Numbered from the stretch's first letter, positions 13,501 through 23,962 are shown. The stretch: DNA of 64,000 nucleotides from Monodelphis domestica (GCF_027887165.1 NC_077230.1:33927351-33991350), one strand, 5' to 3'. Numbers and translations: made by a program. Notes: generated from the letters alone by a model not told the origin.

Positions 13501-16500
13501 TGATTCAACTTTTGGCCTCAGAATATTGTTGGCTGAAAATTTTCTAAAATGATGGCACAGAGTATTGAAATACACTTAACCTAGAGAAAAGTGCAAGTTG
13601 AATTGTTATGGGCTGATGCAGGTAGGAAGTGATAACATATTAGGATAATTTTCCCTCCATGAGACAGAAGGGGTCTCTGAAGGGGCTGTACAATATTTAA
13701 AAAATAACAGGTAGGTAAAATGGTAAAAGTTTACCAAGAAATACCACTGTCGGTTGTTGGCAAAATAAGAGGAGAGATTGCATGTGTATGTCTTGATTGA
13801 CTGTGCCTGTGTTACTGAGCAAAAAAAGAACATGAGAGCCACAGATGGGCCAATATGACAATGAAGGAAAATAATAAATGTTGAAGGGGATATGGCAGAA
13901 TTGGGACACTAATGCATTGCTAGTGGAGTTGTGAATTAATACAAGCATTCTGGAGGGAAATTTGGAATTATGAGCAAAGGGCTCTAAAAGAACACATTTG
14001 ATCCTTTGATCCAGCAATACCACTGCTGGGTTTGTACTCCAAAGAGATAATAAGGAAAAATGCGTATACAAAATATTCATAGCTGAGCTCTTTGTGGTGG
14101 CAAAAATTGGAAAATGAGGGGATGTTCCTCAATTAGGGAATGACTAAACAAATTGTGGTATATGTTGGTGATGGAATACTATTGTGTTATAAGGAATGAT
14201 GACCTACTTGATTTCTATATGAACTGGAAAGACCTTCATGAACTGAAGCAGAGTGAAATGAGCAGAACCAATCGAATGATATACACTGAAAGTGAAACAT
14301 TGTAGAACTATCCAACATAATGAACTTTACTACTCGCAGCATACAATAGTCCAGGACATTGCTGAAGGACTTATGAGAAAGAATCCTATCTATATTGAGA
14401 GAGAGAACTATGGGAATAGAAATGAAAAAGAAAAACTTAAGACTTAACACTTAGAACTTGTTTATATGAATATATGATTTGGGGTTTGAGCTCTATGGTA
14501 AAAATGAATAATATAAAATTAGATATCAAGGGATAACATTTGTACAATCCAGTAGAATTGCTTATTGCTTCTGGGAGGGGAAAAGGGAAAGAAAATGAAT
14601 CATATAAACTTGAAAAAATATTAAAAATAAAAAAAGAATATGAGGTATGAGGTCAATTGAGAAAATATCTATTGATCTTCACACACATATTTTTACACAT
14701 ACATAAATAAATAGATACACATGTACATATGATTAAGTCCAACTAAAGATTTCATCACCCACCAGGCATTAGGAGGTATTTCTGACCTGCCCAATTTTGT
14801 TTGTGCTCTAGCTAGCAAGAATAAAATTCTGAATTGCCTCACATTTGGAATTCTTTTGAATCCTCCAAGGATGGTCCCATCTCTTAATAGATACTGAAAA
14901 AGGACCCCCACCACACTGTCTAATGGAGATGGGCATATTTTTTTCAATTTTCTTTTACTTATAAAATAATGAATGGCAATAAAATACAAGCTTTCCTCCA
15001 AACCTAAAGGTGACAACATTGAATATATTTAGTATTTGTAATCATGATGGTCAACTTGCCAAAATCTTGTAAAAAAAGTAAGATTTGTTTCCATTTACTT
15101 TCTAGAAATATTACCCATCAGTAGAAATAGACAAAAAACTAGGATGCACTTTAATAGTTCCTGACCAGTTTCTCAACTGATATGGTAACCTCAATTGGAA
15201 AGTTATGGATATCAGACACTGGAAGATGGAATTGAGGACTTGAGGGTTCTTTGCCTTTATAAGAACCATCACTAGATTCTAAAGTTAGCTAACACCTAGC
15301 TAATCTAACTTCTAGTCTTAGAACCTGATGATGACTCTTCCTCTGCCTCCCATGACCCAGAAACCCCAGCAGCTCCTACCAGGCCAAGTTGCCTCAACTT
15401 CCTTCCTGGGTGGATATTGGGTAAAGTGGCCTGTGTTCCTGGCCAAAGAAGAGACAAAACTACCTGGGTAAAGGTAGATTTTAGTTCAATTTATTTTGGC
15501 CATGGAGAATAACTGAATACACTTTGGATGTAGATAATTTTCCTCTCATCTTGTCTTAACTTGGATTAGGTGGAAACATTTTAGTATTAATACATTCCCT
15601 TACAAAGTCATCACTCCTTAAGTGAAAATATATCGAGTATTTTGCCTGTTTTAGAATACTGCTATTTTTAAAAAGGCTCCAAAGTATTTTCATTGCAAAA
15701 AATAAAGTTTTTTCCTGGTTTACAAAACTCACTTCAGATCTCTTGTTGTTCTGTGAATTTTTGACATACAGATGAAAGAAAAGGGTGGTGGGGATAAGAA
15801 ATACAGCAGCCTTGAAAAGCAAAAATTATAAAAAAACGAACTGTGAAAGGAGGGATGATTTTGGAAAAATGGTCTCTAAGGCTCCTTTGAGTTTTTGCTG
15901 TCTATTGTTATATTAACATATAGCCATGGAAGCTTTTTAAATATTGTGTCTCTTGATATCTAGGTATTGGATGATTACTGTCCTTATTCTACTGAAGCCC
16001 CTAAAACATTGCCAACACAGTGGACAAATATTGAAGTTGGTAATTGGTTATGGAGCATTGGAATGGAGGAGTATGTTGTAAAATTTTATTGTAAAGGAAT
16101 AAATGGTGGAAAACTCCTCATACTGGACAATCACTCGCTAAAAGTAAGTATGCTAATCTAGGTGATATAGATGAATGTTTACAAAAATATAAATTGCCTA
16201 GATTAACATATGAAGAAATAGAATTCTTAAATAATCCCATATCAGAAAAAGAAATTGAACAAGCCATCAAGGATCTCCTTAAGAAAAACATCCCCAGGGC
16301 CTGATGAATTAACAAGGGAATTCTATCAAACATCAAAGTTCTTTTGGAGAAGAACAAAAGATCAAGGATATCCAGGGAAATAATGAAAAAAAAAAACGCA
16401 AAGGAAGGTGGCCTTTGTAGTACCAGATCTCAAACTATGGTAGCCTTTTTAGTACCAGATCTCAAACTATACTATAAAGCAGTGGTCATCAAAACAATTT

Positions 16501-19067
16501 GGTAATGGCTAAGAGGGAGAAAGGAGGATCAGTGGAATAGACATGGGTTAAGTGACCTCAGCAAGACAGTCTATGACAAGCCCAAACATCATAGCTTTTG
16601 GGACAAAATGTAAAATAAATAATTTTGATTACATCAAATTAAAAAAGTTTTGTACAAACAAAACCAATGCAACCAAAATTAGAAGGGAAGTAACAAATCG
16701 GGAAACAATCTTCATAACAAAATCTCTGACAAAGGTCTAATTACTCAAATTGACAAAGAAGTAAATCAATTGTCAAAAAAAATCAAGCCATTCTATAATT
16801 AATAAATGAGCAAGGGACATGAATAGGCAATTTTCAGTCAAAGGAATCAAAACTATTAATAAGCACATGAAACAGTGTTCTAAATCTCTAATAATCAGAG
16901 AAATGCAAATCAAAACAACTCACCTCATACCTAGAAGATTGGCTAACATGACAGCAAAAGAAAGTAATGAATGATGGGGAGAGGGGGTGTGGAAAAGTTG
17001 GGATATTTGCATTGCTGGTAGACTTGTGAATTGATCCAACCATTCTGGAGGGCCATTTGGAACTATGCCCAAAAGGGGCTAAAAGACTGTCTGCCCATCG
17101 ATCCAGCCATAACACTGCTGGGTTTGTACCTCAATGAGATAATAAGGAAAAAGACATGTACATGAATATTCGTAGCTGCACTCTTTTTGGTGGCAAAAAA
17201 TTGGAAAATGAGGGGATGCCCTTCAGTTGGGGAATGGCTGAACAAATTATGGTATATGTTGGTGATAGAATTACTATTGTGCTCAAAGGAATAATAAAAT
17301 AGAGGAATTCCATGGGAACTGGAAGAGCCTCCAAGAAGTAATGCAGAGTGAAAGGAGCAGAACCAGGAGAACATTGTACACAGAGACTGATACACTGTGG
17401 TACAATCGAATGTAATGGATTTTTCCATTAGTGGCAATTCAGTGATTCTGAAGAACCCAGAGGGATCTATGAGAAAGAACACTATTCACATTCAGAAGAA
17501 AAACTGTAGGAGTAGAAGCACCAAAGAAAAACAACTGCTTGATTACATGGGTCTAGGGGGATATGTTTGGGGATGTAGACCATAAAGGAACATCCTAGTG
17601 CAAACATCAACAGCATGGAAACAGGTTATGATCAAGGACACATGTAATACCCAGTGGAATTGCGCATCAGCAATGGGAAGGGTGGGAAGGGGGAGGGGAG
17701 GGAGGAATAGTATATGATTTTTGTAACCAAGGATTAATGTTTGAAATTGACCAAATTAAAAAATAAATAAAATGAAATGAAATGAAAAAAAAAAGAGTAT
17801 ATAAGGCCACATTTGAATTAATGACTTTTTAAAAAATTTAATTTATTTAGTCAATTTTTAGAACATTATTCCTTGGTTACAAGAATTATATTCTTCCCCT
17901 CCCTGCCCTCTCCCCACCCTTCCTGAATCTGTTGCTCAATTTCATTGGGTATTACATGTATCCTTGATCAGAACCAATTTCTATGTTGTTGGTGTTTGCA
18001 TTATGATGATCATTTAGAGTCTACCTCCCCAGCCATATCTGAGTTAAGGACCTCTTGTTTCTAGGCCTAGCTCTCAATTTGCTAAGCCACCCTTCATTCT
18101 TTTTTAGAACTCTGTGCATTAAAAAAAAAAAAAACCCACTGGTAACCAGGAAAGCAGGTTTGTAGTTTTTGAACAATCAGATTAATTTCACTGAAACAGA
18201 TTAAAAAACATTAATCATGGAAAATGGCAAAATTTCATTTCATTTATAGTAAATAGAATCTCATATTTTATAAGGCCTAAATTGCAAATCCTGGTTAGTA
18301 TGATACCTTTGTCTTTGACTAGAGATACTTGATCCATGAAATATGATAACTTACTAGACAAAAAAAATTCTTCTTGGATTCATTTATTTCCTAAGAGAAT
18401 ATAATTTTGAGGGTTTTAAAATATACTTTCTCTCATAACATGTTTCTAGGATTTTCCTAAAATATAGTATTTGATTTAAGTTCCTTTAAGCTGTAAATGT
18501 CTGATATTCTGAGCCTTCAATTTTAATTTAATTTTTAATTTTAAAAATAAATTATTAATACATTTAAGTATTGATTGATTTTATTATTCTTTCTTTTACT
18601 TAAGTAAACAGGAATGTTTTAATTAATTTAATTTTCCATTTAATTTTTTTTCAATTCGGGATTGTTTCAATAGCACAAGCATCATTGGACTCCCATCTAG
18701 ATAAATAACAATTAATGCATGAAATCCCAAAATGTTTCACAAAGGCAAACTATTATGGTAGTTCCTTAATGTATTTTAGGATTGTACGATGTAATTTTTT
18801 ACTTCATCCAGACCTAGGGAATATTTTTCTATTGTTGGAAAATCTGTGTTCTTTAAAATGATCCTATAGCAGCTTCATTTTCAGGTTCATTATGTAAAGA
18901 ATTAGAAAATCTATTCATCTGAATAAGTAGATGCAAAATTACACTTTTAATTTTTCTTTCCAAAGGAAATCGAAGTCAACAGGAAGAAAGACCGCCGGAA
19001 AATACTTAAGGCTATTAAGAAAATTAGAGATTTTTTGGAAAAAAATCATATTTGGGTCTTACTATAG
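1080..19067 (+). CDS. PPP1R9A-like: Neurabin-like PDZ-SAM gene, unit 1 (5' part outside window), cassette A
   Basis: Nine exons with consensus splice sites join in one open frame: 1080-1187, 1659-1764, 3564-3646, 6437-6524, 8537-8747, 12158-12269, 13074-13170, 15964-16143 and 18966-19067 (TAG stop). The product has the second part of a PDZ domain, the GREPPE motif that follows the PDZ in neurabins (GREKPG in human), a short charged helical linker and a C-terminal SAM domain. In the known family, neurabin and spinophilin are actin- and PP1-binding scaffolds whose PDZ binds C-terminal peptides, while the SAM domain (neurabin-1 only) mediates oligomerisation. The linker between PDZ and SAM is far shorter than in neurabin-1. 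The missing first PDZ exon should lie upstream of base 1, because the duplicate unit has it at 59181-59301. The open frame over nine exons argues for a live gene. Expression and function are not visible from sequence. Confidence 0.85.
1659..1764 (+). CDS. PDZ end and post-PDZ exon of unit 1
   Basis: Acceptor CCTAG and donor CAG|GTATTA; 106 nt. It encodes [14 protein letters not shown] followed by a charged helix. The last PDZ strand plus GREPPE corresponds to FVIGREKPG in neurabin-1. The helix after it corresponds to the neurabin segment LISQTLEQERRQRE. Seven of 106 bases differ from the duplicate exon at 61602-61707; five of these change the amino acid. Confidence 0.9.
3060..3165 (+). repeat. 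Ancient LINE (L2/CR1-like) 3' end
   Basis: The run from the stretch reading GTAAGCCCCTGGAGGTGAAG through TTTATATCCCCAGGACA to TAGATGCTTAAGAAATT follows the well-known 3'-end pattern of old mammalian L2-type elements (gtaagctccttgagggcagg ... tagtaggtgcttaataaa). It is present in both tandem copies (again near 63000), so it predates the duplication. Confidence 0.6.
3564..3646 (+). CDS. Linker exon of unit 1
   Basis: Acceptor TTTAAAG and donor AG|GTATAT; 83 nt, phase 0 in and phase 2 out. It encodes [19 protein letters not shown] and then VPWYWMA. I recognise no domain. It is the last exon before the two alternative downstream cassettes. The duplicate at 63505-63588 has one extra A in the run near its start, which changes the frame there. 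Confidence 0.75.
4796..4998 (+). mobile_element. Marsupial tRNA-derived CORE-type SINE with 20-bp target duplication
   Basis: A full-length SINE: a tRNA-like head with A box (TAGCTCAGTGG) and B box (GGTTCAAATCTGG), then the core GTGTGACCATGGGCAAGTCA and a poly-A tail. A 20-bp target-site duplication with one mismatch flanks it, at 4776-4795 and 4997-5016 (AAGAATATG[T/C]AACAGGCTAG). The style is that of marsupial MAR1-like SINEs; the exact subfamily needs a repeat library. Confidence 0.88.
5058..5648 (-). mobile_element. Candidate solo LTR of an endogenous retrovirus (fossil)
   Basis: On the minus strand the segment begins TGTCAGAACTCG and ends CCCCATAACA, the TG...CA ends of an LTR. An AATAAA lies about 100 bases before the end, as expected for an R/U5 region. 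Length is about 591 bp. No internal retroviral sequence is attached, so it looks like a solo LTR fossil inside the intron 3647-6436. I could not see a clear target duplication, and the family is not identified. Confidence 0.5.
6280..6400 (-). repeat. MIR/CORE-SINE remnant
   Basis: CTAAGTGACTTGCCCAAGTA and the following GAACTTGAGTCCAAATCTC are the reverse complement of the conserved SINE core and tRNA-like B-box region. It is old and diverged. It lies just upstream of the coil exon at 6437. The neighbouring 5649-6279 stretch shows nothing I can name. Confidence 0.6.
6437..6524 (+). CDS. Cassette A coil exon
   Basis: Acceptor TTCTTCCACAG and donor CAG|GTAAGA; 88 nt. It encodes [20 protein letters not shown] and more, a helical segment. 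It is paralogous to the cassette B exon at 29599-29695, which reads [20 protein letters not shown]. The B version is more clearly coiled-coil and resembles the neurabin coil KELDFIKRQEAERKKIEDLE. The 16 bases around the acceptor are also alike in A and B. Confidence 0.75.
7130..7245 (+). repeat. Ancient L2-like remnant
   Basis: Contains GCTGCTAAGCGCTGGAGACA followed by a CTGATCTTGAGACACTCTTA-type tail, the familiar pattern of old L2-type LINE ends (gtgctaagcgctggggatac ... ctcaaggagcttaca). It lies in the intron 6525-8536. Confidence 0.5.
7553..7577. repeat. (AT)n microsatellite
   Basis: An uninterrupted AT dinucleotide run in the intron before exon 8537-8747. From about 7410 to 8536 this intron is paralogous to 29740-30791 in cassette B, so the intron body predates the A/B split. 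Confidence 0.85.
8537..8747 (+). CDS. Cassette A acidic linker exon
   Basis: Acceptor AATTTCAG and donor AG|GTAAGA; 211 nt, phase 0 in and phase 1 out. The product is acidic and probably disordered, ending in [14 protein letters not shown]. The B counterpart (30792-30924) ends in [14 protein letters not shown] and is 26 codons shorter, an in-frame length change. The GQLLA motif is conserved between the cassettes. Confidence 0.8.
9280..10930 (-). mobile_element. Old L1 fragment, minus strand
   Basis: Runs such as GGCATAATAGTAATCCATTA, ACAACCATATTCCACAGCTT and CCAATTCTTTGCCACTATAA are the diverged counterpart of the L1 3' region at 40560-40670. The segment continues into the RT/endonuclease side up to about 10930. 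The same insertion, with a different internal deletion, is seen in cassette B from about 31020, so it entered before the A/B duplication. Confidence 0.8.
11280..11760 (-). repeat. Marsupial interspersed repeat shared by both cassettes
   Basis: About 480 bp, recurring diverged at 37390-37880 in cassette B. The end near 11640-11740 (GCAACTCACTTAAATCCAAT ... CTGTGATGTCACTGGTA) matches a common marsupial interspersed repeat I recognise by sequence but cannot name with certainty. It predates the A/B duplication. A 79-codon open frame inside it is not a gene. Confidence 0.45.
11880..12010 (+). repeat. MIR-like remnant
   Basis: TTCATTTTGTAGGTGAGAAA followed by ATGAGGCCCGGAGAAGATA is the familiar MIR/L2 pattern (attttacagatgaggaaactgaggcccagag). 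A counterpart lies at 38030-38150 in cassette B, so the insertion is older than the cassette duplication. Confidence 0.55.
12158..12269 (+). CDS. Cassette A exon with SGKP-like/FSWF motif
   Basis: Acceptor TTCTTAG and donor CG|GTAAGA; 112 nt. A glutamate- and lysine-rich stretch is followed by [18 protein letters not shown]. The B exon at 38266-38368 has [18 protein letters not shown], so this short motif is kept although neighbouring residues differ. I know of no such motif in neurabin, and its role is unknown. Confidence 0.8.
13074..13170 (+). CDS. Cassette A basic linker exon
   Basis: Acceptor GATTCTAG and donor GAG|GTAAAT; 97 nt. It contains [15 protein letters not shown]; the B exon at 39168-39264 has [15 protein letters not shown]. 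About 19 of 32 residues are identical between cassettes, the strongest conservation in the linker. This implies a selected short basic motif immediately before the SAM exon. Confidence 0.82.
13845..14640 (+). mobile_element. L1 3' fragment
   Basis: ORF2 C-terminal region and 3' tail in sense: GACACTAATGCATTGCTAGT, TTCTGGAGGGAAATTTGGAA, TACCACTGCTGGGTTTGTAC, ending in an A-rich tail near 14635. Frames are broken. It sits in the intron 13171-15963. The rest of that intron (14640-15963) shows no repeat or exon I can name. Confidence 0.85.
15964..16143 (+). CDS. Cassette A SAM-domain exon
   Basis: Acceptor TATCTAG and donor AAA|GTAAGT; exactly 60 codons. It encodes most of a SAM domain: [19 protein letters not shown], then [18 protein letters not shown]. 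Human neurabin-1 reads EWSVQQVSHWLMSLNLEQY at the same place. The W/V/WL/LG-Y-F/I-G-LL-L pattern of SAM helices 1-4 is complete. An L1 insertion starts within about 10 bases of the donor but leaves GTAAGT intact. Confidence 0.9.
16147..17795 (+). mobile_element. Internally deleted L1, inserted beside the SAM exon donor
   Basis: It starts in the RT region (frame reads [18 protein letters not shown]), jumps near 16350 to a later ORF2 position, then runs through the ORF2 C-terminus to an A-rich tail near 17790. A short tandem duplication (TAGTACCAGATCTCAAACTA) occurs at 16420-16470. The reading frame is broken. Its 5' end falls within about 10 bases of the splice donor at 16144. Confidence 0.85.
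17825..18040 (-). mobile_element. L1 3'-end fragment, minus strand
   Basis: AGTCAATTTTTAGAACATTA, then a C-rich run, then GTTGTTGGTGTTTGCATTAT and TCATTTAGAGTCTACC, match the 3' end of the minus-strand L1 at 40085-40275. Only this terminal piece is present. Confidence 0.75.
18040..18115 (-). repeat. SINE head remnant
   Basis: AAGGACCTCTTGTTTCTAGG followed by CCTAGCTCTCAATTTGCTAA is the reverse complement of the tRNA-like head of the SINE at 4796. The paralogous SINE in cassette B is longer (39880-40055), showing one insertion older than the A/B duplication. Confidence 0.6.
18966..19067 (+). CDS. Cassette A terminal exon (SAM helix 5, stop)
   Basis: Acceptor CTTTCCAAAG; 34 codons including TAG. 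It encodes [20 protein letters not shown], which matches the neurabin C-terminal SAM helix SQDRAVVKKKLKEMKMSLEK. The protein ends seven residues later, whereas neurabin-1 continues with a long basic tail. The B counterpart is 47207-47296. Confidence 0.88.
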   Translation, partial: EIEVNRKKDRRKILKAIKKIRDFLEKNHIWVLL

Positions 19068-19104
19068 AAATTGATGGAAAGAAGACACAGAACCTGAAAG
19101 ATAT

Positions 19105-20515
19105 GGCAAAAATGGAAAACGCAATTACTTTTGTTATATTGAATTTTCATCATTTTACTTGTATGTTACTTTTGCTATATGAACTTTTAATCATTTTATT
19201 ACTGTTATTCTGTTATAATTAACTTTTAATCATTTTGTTACTGTTACTTTTGTTGTTATTAACTTTTAATCATTTCACTTCAATGTTACTTTTGTTATAT
19301 GAACTTTTAAGGGATTTACTTCCATGTTACTTTTGTTATATGAACTTTTAATCATTTCACTTCTATTTTACTCTTGTTATATGAACTTTTAAGGGATTTT
19401 ACTTACATGTTACATTTGTTCTATGAACTTTTAATCATTTCACTTCTATGTTACTTTTGTTATATGAACTTTTAAGGGATTTTACTTCCATATTACTTTT
19501 GTTATATGAACTTTTAATCATTTTATTACTGTTATTCTGTTATTATTAACTTTTAATCATTTTATTACTGTTACTATTGTTATTATTAACTTTTAGTCAT
19601 TTCATTTCCTTGTTACTTTTGTTATATGAACTTTTAAGGGATTTTACTTCCATGTTACTATTGTTATATAAACTTTTAATCATTTTATTACTGTTATTCT
19701 GTTATTATTAACTTTTAATCATTTTATTACTGTTACTTTTGTTATTATTAACTTTTAATCATTTCACTTCCATGTTACTTTTGTTATATGAACTTTTAAG
19801 GGATTTACTTCCATGTTATTTTTGTTATTATTAATTTTAATCATTTCACTTCTATGTTACTTTTGTTATATGAACTTTTAAGGGATTTTACATCCATGTT
19901 GACTTTGGTTATATGAACTTTTAAGGGATTTTACTTCCATGTTACTTTTGTTATATGAACTTTTAATCATTTTATTACGGTTACTTTTGGTATTATTAAC
20001 TTTTAATCATTTCACTTTCATGTTACATTTGTTCTATGAACCTTTAAGGGATTTTACTTCCATGTTACTTTTGTTATATGAACTTTTAAAGGATTTACTT
20101 CCATGTTACTTTTGTTATATGAACTTTTAAGAGATTTTACTTCCATGTTACTTTTTTTATTACTAAGTTTTTAATCATTTCACTTCTTTGTTACTTTTGT
20201 TATATGAACTTTTAAGTGATTTACTTCCATGTTACCTTTGTTATATGAACTTTTAATGGATTTTACTTCCATGTAACTTTTGTTATATGAACTTTTAAGG
20301 GATTTTACTTCCATGTTACTTTTGTTATATGAACTTTTAAGGGATTTTCTTCCATGTTAATTTTGTTATATTTACTTTTAAGGGATTTTACTTCCATGTT
20401 ACTTTTGTTATATGAACTTTTAATCATTTTATTACCGTTACTTTTGTTATTATTAACTATTAATCATTTCACTTCTATGTTTCTTTTGTTTCATTATTAA
20501 CTTTTAATTATTTCA
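19105..20515 (+). repeat. Minisatellite, about 34 copies of a 40-42 bp unit
   Basis: Two unit types alternate irregularly. One reads TTACTTTTGTTATATGAACT, then TTTAAGGGATTTTACTTCCATG. The other reads TTACTTTTGTTATTATTAAC, then TTTTAATCATTTTATTACTG. The array begins about 40 bases after the stop codon at 19067, so it lies in the presumed 3' untranslated region. The equivalent place in cassette B (47340-47400) has a single non-expanded copy. Open frames inside the array are translations of the repeat, not genes. Confidence 0.95.
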
Positions 20516-21200
20516 TTTTTAAGTAAGTATTATTTTGATAGAGGATAATTTTTGCACAGGTTAATAATTGTTAGTATCATACATATAAAATTTGAAAAAA
20601 TGGTTATAATATGCACGTATACTTTTTTATAAGAACCAATATGGAATTTCCTCCATATGACCATAATGTAAAAAGCAATCATTCTAATCTAACAAAATAT
20701 TTAGTTATTTTTCCTTTTCAACTTTTCATTGCCACTGCCACCAGCTTTAAAGAATCTGTCTCAAGTATTCTTTATTAGTTCATCATCCCAGAGAACTCAA
20801 TAGGCTTTAGTCAAGCCCTCATGATGCTCTGTTACTTTTGTTTCAGAATCTATATATAAACCAAAGAAATGCATATAAAAATCAGTACATGTTATAGATT
20901 TCCTGTAAGGATACATATTGTTCATGAGAATCTCCTTATTACCTTACTTTTTTGTCATAATCCTCTCCAAATCATATTTTAAGAGCTACAAAGTATAGTT
21001 TTATATTCATCACTCTCTTATAGAATTTAGTTTAAATTTCTATCAAAGTATTTTAAATAACAATGAAAATAACTTCATAAAACTTTCCCCCTTAAAATTT
21101 CAGTTCATTCTCTCATAAAGGTATAAAAGCTCAGTGGAATAAGGATACCTCTATAGGATTCATACATAGGCACAGGCAGCACTTATGCTTTGGGACATGG
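20516..21200 (+). other. 3' flank of cassette A, paralogous to 47390-48060
   Basis: After the minisatellite, sequence similarity to the cassette B 3' flank resumes (for example ATGGAATTTCCTCCATATGA here and ATGGAATTTCCTCAGTACAA at 47531). It continues to about 21150. The A/B duplication therefore extends past the stop codons into the 3' untranslated region and flank. I see no convincing AATAAA close to the stop here. Confidence 0.7.
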
Positions 21201-21449
21201 GTGAACAGAACACGTTGGAGGGCAATGAAATTAGAGCTAAGAGATATCCCAAAACTATCCTCATTAAGGACATTGTAACATGTAAGGCATCCATTGATGT
21301 TAAGTGAGCAGCCTAGATGTAATCATAAAACTGACTGGACAGGACACTTCCTCCTGATAGGGAATATTTTAATATGGATACTTGCACACACATATGTATT
21401 TCCATTTAAGTGTGTATACACATATATACAATAATCTATACTAAAAAAT

Positions 21450-22220
21450 AAGCATCATATGAAACTGAGAAACACTAGCAGTTATACCAATAAATATAAG
21501 AGTAACGAAAAAATACCAACTCTCCCCAATACTATTTGAAATTTTTCTGGAAATCCAATAGTAATAAGAAAGACAAATCCAGGACCTAAAGGGATGAAAA
21601 CAGGAGTATATCTAGTTATTCTTATTTGCTTATAACTGACAGATGTCTTAGAAAATCCTAAAAAATCAGGAGATATTGTAACTGAGATGAGAATTTATAG
21701 CAAATTTCCATTCTACAAAGTAAACCCTCAAAAATCAATTCTATTTCTATATAATAGCCAAAAAGATTCAATGGGTAGTAATAGAGATAAAAATCACATT
21801 GTAAATAACTATAAATAGCTGCAAATAACATGTTAGGATCAAACTACTGAAATATACAAACTAATTGTATAAACAACATTATAAAGTGATCCTTCAGGAA
21901 GAAAAGAAAACTGTAAATAGCTGGAGGGGAATATTCATTATTCATGACTGGTGATCATAATTTAGGGCAAGTGTCAGTGCTACTCTACTTAACCAATTTC
22001 TAGTGCTATGGCAATCAGATTTTTAAAGGTTACATTATGAAATTCAATAGAATTATAACAACTCAAATTAAAAAAAAATATATAAAGGGGAATAATGAAT
22101 GAAGACTGGGAAATATAAAGTCTGTAAATTAAATACTGAGTCCAGACTTCATACTGTTATATGGAAGCAATCACCAAAGCCATACTCTAATGATTAAAAA
22201 ATTGAAAATGAAATTTTGTA
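21450..22220 (+). mobile_element. Old L1 RT-region fragment, sense
   Basis: ACCAACTCTCCCCAATACTA followed by TTTGAAATTTTTCTGGAAAT resembles the RT region (SP-ILFE) of a diverged LINE, followed by sequence like the RT thumb. Frames are heavily broken. Confidence 0.45.
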
Positions 22221-22239
22221 TATATAGTCAGTGAAGGGT

Positions 22240-23250
22240 GGTTTAGCATAAATGTTTGTTGTATTGTGACAAAGGCTTTTTTCTATATCAAAAAATTATG
22301 TAGTTTAGGTCGTTTTTCTTTTCTATATGATTGTCTTTACTCTTTTCCTTATGTTAAACTATCTTTTGTATTCCCCGCATAAATCTAATTTTTTTAATCA
22401 CAGATTGGTTTTTGGATCAATCACTGTATTTTGTTGACAGAATTTTACTAAAAATTGTTAAATTAAGTTTCATTAAAAGTCTGGACTTCTGTAATTTTTC
22501 CTTCCCTTGTTTAAGTGTTAGGATTATAATTATTCAGTGAAATTTAATAGTGCTTTCTCAATGTTTTGAAAATATTTTATGTGTATAGTAATACTATAAT
22601 TATTCTTTGAAAGTTTGACTCAATTCAAGACTAGGAATTTTTCACCAATATCCCCTGAATTCCCACTTTGGCATGGCATTTCATTTATACTTTGATTTCT
22701 TTCTCTCAATTTGATTATTAAAGAACTTTATATGGGATTCTGTTAGTTTGGATATTTAACATGCTCGAAGATTTTTCTCTATTTTGTATTTTCAGTTTTA
22801 TCATCATAAAATCATATAAAGTTGGAAATTATTTGATTCCAGTTTTGTGTTTTATTATATATTCTAGATTCTTAATTGGATTTTCTTCCATCTTTCTAAT
22901 CATGTTGATGATTTGTCAAATTTGTTCATCTTTTTCAAAAAATCAACTTGTAGTTTTATGCATTATTTTCATCATTTGCAAAGTGGATTTTTTACTTAGT
23001 TTTCTCTAATTTTTCATAGTTCATTTTTCTATATTTTCTATTTATTAGCTGCGTTTCAGATATTTTAGTATGTTATTTCATCCTTACAATTTCCAATTGC
23101 ATTTCCTGTTTTACCTAAAAGTTTATCAATTAAAAAGTCATGTTGGTTTTCCAAGTTATGTCTCTTAAAATTGTTTTATGTTATTTCAAATTTTTTAAAT
23201 TGTCTTTTCTTTTTCCTATAAAATGTGGGAAATGAATAATAAACTCTTTT
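22240..23250 (-). mobile_element. Old L1 RT-region fragment, antisense
   Basis: GTGACAAAGGCTTTTTTCTA and the bases that follow match, diverged, the antisense RT region at 42420-42600 of the nearly complete L1 (ATCAAAGGCTTTTTCTGCAT). No open frame survives. Confidence 0.5.
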
Positions 23251-23794
23251 ATGAATTTATATTGTCAATCAAATTTCTATATCGGCCATGTTGAAAAAAT
23301 ACGAATGTCTTATTCTGTACTCTTGAGTCTTTGATTCATCAGGAGGTAAATAGTATGCTTTTTCATTAAGCATCTTGAATGATGGTTGGTCATTACACTG
23401 ATTAGAATTCCTAATTTGTTCAATGTTTTTGTCATTACCATATTGTTCTCCTTGGCTCTGTTTACTTGTCTCTCCTTCACACTTTACAAGTCTTCCCATT
23501 ATTTTCTCAAACCTTCTTCCGTTATTTATTGAAATACAATACCATTCTATCATATTTCCATCACATAACTTTCAGCCATTCCCCAATTTGTGGGCTTGCC
23601 TTCAAATTTCTATCCCTAGCCACATTAAAAAGGTATATAATATATTTTAAAATATGTATGCAAATACATATATGTGATATATATCTTTATGTATATGACT
23701 ATCACTCCCTTCCTCTGGCCTCCCTCTAATTACCCCATTTTCCCACAGTAAGGCCAGCTACATCTCTTACTATGAGTTCTAAGGGGGTAGTATC

Positions 23795-23962
23795 CTTTTT
23801 TATACTTTTTAAACTTTTACCTTATATCTTAGTACCAATACTAAGTAAAAAGTTCCAAGGCAGAAGAACAGTAAGGTCTAGGCAAAGTTGCCAAATTTGA
23901 ATGCAGGTCCTGTCTGTAGGTCTGGCTCTCTAACCATTGAAAAACCCAGCTGTCCTGGTATG
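23795..23962 (-). repeat. Degenerate CORE-type SINE
   Basis: The reverse complement shows the SINE order: head near 23950, core, then the tail TTAGTACCAATACTAAGTAA equivalent to CCAATACTCAGTATTGACAC of the SINE at 4796. Sequence between 23250 and 23795 has no element I can name. Confidence 0.6.

Noticed and set aside
19939-20130. Leucine-rich open frame
   Set aside because: It is a translation of the 40-42-bp minisatellite; amino acids repeat with the DNA unit and no start or splice context supports it.
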